DNA from: Lachnospiraceae bacterium
Lineage (GTDB): Bacteria; Bacillota; Clostridia; Lachnospirales; Lachnospiraceae
Assembly (NCBI GenBank): GCA_004552595.1
Contig: SFNX01000084.1
Span: forward strand, 1 to 8,099
Direction: 5' to 3'
Length of the DNA: 8,099 nucleotides
Shown here: positions 6,582 to 8,099 of the stretch, in pieces
Position numbering within the stretch: the stretch's first letter is position 1
Layout: every line of letters starts with the position of its first letter
Program-made: the position numbers and the translations under genes
Notes under the pieces: generated by a model
Databases searched by the model: none
Told to the model about the DNA's origin: nothing
The model's input: the letters and a program-made list of their open reading frames with translations, nothing else

Positions 6582-7211
6582 GTGATAAGTAATGAGGTAA
6601 GCACGAAAGAAAAATTTGTTATTGAAGCATTAAGACTTTTTTCGGAAAAAGGATACGAGGCTGTATCCGTAGCTGAAATCGCAGGCGCCGTAGGCTGCTC
6701 AGCTCCTGCGTTATACAAGCATTACAAGAGCAAGAAGCAACTGCTTGAAGCTGTTATCGAAGCAAGTAATAAGGGCTTTGAAGCGCAGATGGAAGCGATG
6801 CACTTTGATTTTGATTCAAATGGAAAAGATAGGGAAGCTTTCATCGACATGACTGAGGAAGATGAAATTAAAAGACTTCAGGACATTGTAAGCTATGCAA
6901 TTCATAACTGGTTTTCACAGGCTTTTCGTAAATTATGTACTGTTGAACAGTTCCATATGAAGGAATTATCTGAAGCCTATGATTTAAGATATGTTGATTT
7001 TCCAATCAATCAGTATGAGAAGATTTTTGAATTATGGATTGAGTCGGGAAAGATGAAACCGGGAAATGCAAGGGCTATGGCAGCTTTATATGTAGGATAT
7101 CCGATGCTTGTTATCGGAATCTGCGACAGAGACCCACAAAAGGAAGAGGAATGTATGAAAAAAATCGAAGAGCATATTCGTGAGTTCAACAAACAGTTCA
7201 GAAACAGTTAA
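6582..7211 (+). CDS. TetR/AcrR-family transcriptional regulator
   Basis: This 209-residue protein, a typical TetR length, is predicted to be a cytoplasmic dimeric DNA-binding repressor. The N-terminal domain is clear: KEKFVIEALRLFSEKGYEAV (residues 9-28), then the helix-turn-helix VAEIAGAVGCSAPALYKHY (30-48), with the usual YKHYKSKKQLLEAV ending. The C-terminal ligand and dimer region (about 60-209) is mostly helical and not diagnostic, so the effector is unknown. I chose GTG at 6582 because AAAGGTGG (6566-6573) sits 8 bases before it. GTG at 6570 would add four residues but overlaps that site. It has its own promoter. The next gene follows after 36 bases without a terminator, so the regulator probably controls an operon containing itself and the bactofilin-like gene. 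Confidence 0.92.
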   Translation: MISNEVSTKEKFVIEALRLFSEKGYEAVSVAEIAGAVGCSAPALYKHYKSKKQLLEAVIEASNKGFEAQMEAMHFDFDSNGKDREAFIDMTEEDEIKRLQDIVSYAIHNWFSQAFRKLCTVEQFHMKELSEAYDLRYVDFPINQYEKIFELWIESGKMKPGNARAMAALYVGYPMLVIGICDRDPQKEEECMKKIEEHIREFNKQFRNS

Positions 7212-7213
7212 CA

Positions 7214-7223
7214 ATATGCATAT
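7214..7223 (+). promoter_or_regulatory. 10-bp palindrome ATATGCATAT next to a TATAAT, candidate operator
   Basis: The perfect palindrome sits in the 36-base gap before the bactofilin-like gene and shares one base with a TATAAT at 7223-7228. No convincing -35 lies 17 bases upstream (AGAAAC). It could be a repressor site over an internal promoter, or chance in AT-rich DNA. Confidence 0.25.
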
Positions 7224-7247
7224 ATAATAAGAAGAAAGAGGAAAACT

Positions 7248-8099
7248 ATGAAAAATTATTTTATTAAAGGAATGAGTACTGCGCTTACATCGATACTCGC
7301 AGTAATATTTATTATTTCAAATGTATTTGCGGCATCTGATACATTTGATACTGATTCATCGGGGAATGTATTTGGCGCAGGTGACGTTGTCAATGTTGTG
7401 ACAGGTGCATCGGGAGAAATAAACAACGAACTTTTCGCAGCAGGAATGGACGTTAGCGCTAACGATGTTTATATCGACGGAAGTGCATTTGTTGCAGGAC
7501 AGAGCGTTACGATAAAGAATTCAGAAGTGGGCGCATCAATATTTGCGGCAGGTAACACTGTAACAATTGATGCAATCGCTAATAACAACATCTGGGTAGC
7601 AGGAAATAATATTATCGTATCGGAAGATACATCAGTTAAGGGAATCCACCTTGCAGGTAACAGTGTTTCGGTATCGGGTGATTATGAAGGTGCTTCAATT
7701 TGTGGTTCAACCGTATTTTTTGATGCAGTTGTAGACGGTGATGTTACTATTGAAGCCGATGAGATAACTATCGGTGATAATGCCAGGGTTTTAGGAAATC
7801 TTACGATAACAGCACCTAGTAATCCTGATGCTGATTCAATTACAGAAGGTGATTATACATACGAAGTAGACACAGATGATGACTATGATGGTGATGAAAA
7901 ATTTGCAGTTAAGAAGAAATTCATGAAAAACTTCTCGAAAGCGTCACTTGGTTTACTTTTACTTAAGAAAATTAAGAAGGTAGTACTTGGTCTTATCAAG
8001 TATGCATTGCTTGCAGCAGTACTGGTGTTTGTATTTAAGAAGAATTTGGATAAGTCATACGAATACGCAACGACTAAGACAGGTGCATTTATCGGAACA
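7248..8099 (+). CDS. Bactofilin-like beta-repeat protein with signal sequence and membrane segment (3' end outside window)
   Basis: The frame is open from ATG 7248 to the window end, giving 284 residues with no stop. AGAGG (7237-7241) precedes the start by 6 bases. A signal peptide or N-terminal membrane anchor is clear (basic start, hydrophobic 12-27, VFAAS cleavage region). Residues about 60-190 are short beta repeats centred on FAAG-type turns, with glycines at 66, 84, 102, 119, 137 and 153, about 16-18 residues apart (for example FVAGQSVTI, IFAAGNTVTI). This spacing is typical of the right-handed beta helix of bactofilin/polymer-forming proteins. An acidic linker (about 194-217) and a Lys-rich stretch precede a membrane helix at about 245-263. 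The sequence then continues KKNLDKSYEYATTKTGAFIGT, which in related proteins leads into more membrane helices. Unlike cytoplasmic bactofilins, the beta domain should lie outside the membrane. The function is unknown, probably envelope-related. Confidence 0.8.
   Translation, partial: MKNYFIKGMSTALTSILAVIFIISNVFAASDTFDTDSSGNVFGAGDVVNVVTGASGEINNELFAAGMDVSANDVYIDGSAFVAGQSVTIKNSEVGASIFAAGNTVTIDAIANNNIWVAGNNIIVSEDTSVKGIHLAGNSVSVSGDYEGASICGSTVFFDAVVDGDVTIEADEITIGDNARVLGNLTITAPSNPDADSITEGDYTYEVDTDDDYDGDEKFAVKKKFMKNFSKASLGLLLLKKIKKVVLGLIKYALLAAVLVFVFKKNLDKSYEYATTKTGAFIGT

Overview
The window looks like a low-GC Clostridia chromosome, most likely Lachnospiraceae. This is an inference from the AT-rich sequence, the strong GGAGG ribosome binding sites, the AddAB-type (not RecBCD) nuclease, the HrcA/CIRCE-controlled groESL operon and the general look of the GroES/GroEL proteins. 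All genes are on the + strand.

Positions 1-2191 hold the C-terminal ~60% of addA, the helicase/nuclease subunit of the AddAB recombination enzyme. The reading frame is broken at 445-454 by a 5-bp tandem duplication (GGTAT twice). Removing one copy restores a perfect AddA reading frame through to the nuclease domain, so this is a single recent lesion, a reversible slippage site or a sequence error. It is not a decayed gene.

Positions 2282-4124 hold two overlapping membrane-protein genes. The first is an uncharacterised single-pass protein with a long basic disordered N-terminus and an extracytoplasmic domain. The second is a small multi-spanning protein resembling the substrate-binding (S) component of ECF vitamin transporters. 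Its likely TTG start lies inside the first gene, behind a strong ribosome binding site.

Positions 4125-6266 form a textbook heat-shock unit: a consensus sigma-A promoter, a perfect CIRCE operator at the transcription start, groES, groEL and a long GC-rich hairpin terminator.

Positions 6184-6569 are the most unusual part. Two near-identical 65-bp units (6276-6340, 6352-6416) and a truncated third (6424-6452) each start with the same hairpin. The full units fold into three consecutive hairpins, and the middle one shows a compensatory base-pair change between copies. A 20-bp inverted piece of the same unit is fused to the groEL stop codon. I do not recognise this family.

Positions 6464-8099 hold a TetR-family regulator with its own good sigma-A promoter. 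A closely spaced, probably co-transcribed gene follows for a secreted or membrane-anchored bactofilin-like beta-repeat protein, which runs off the end of the window.
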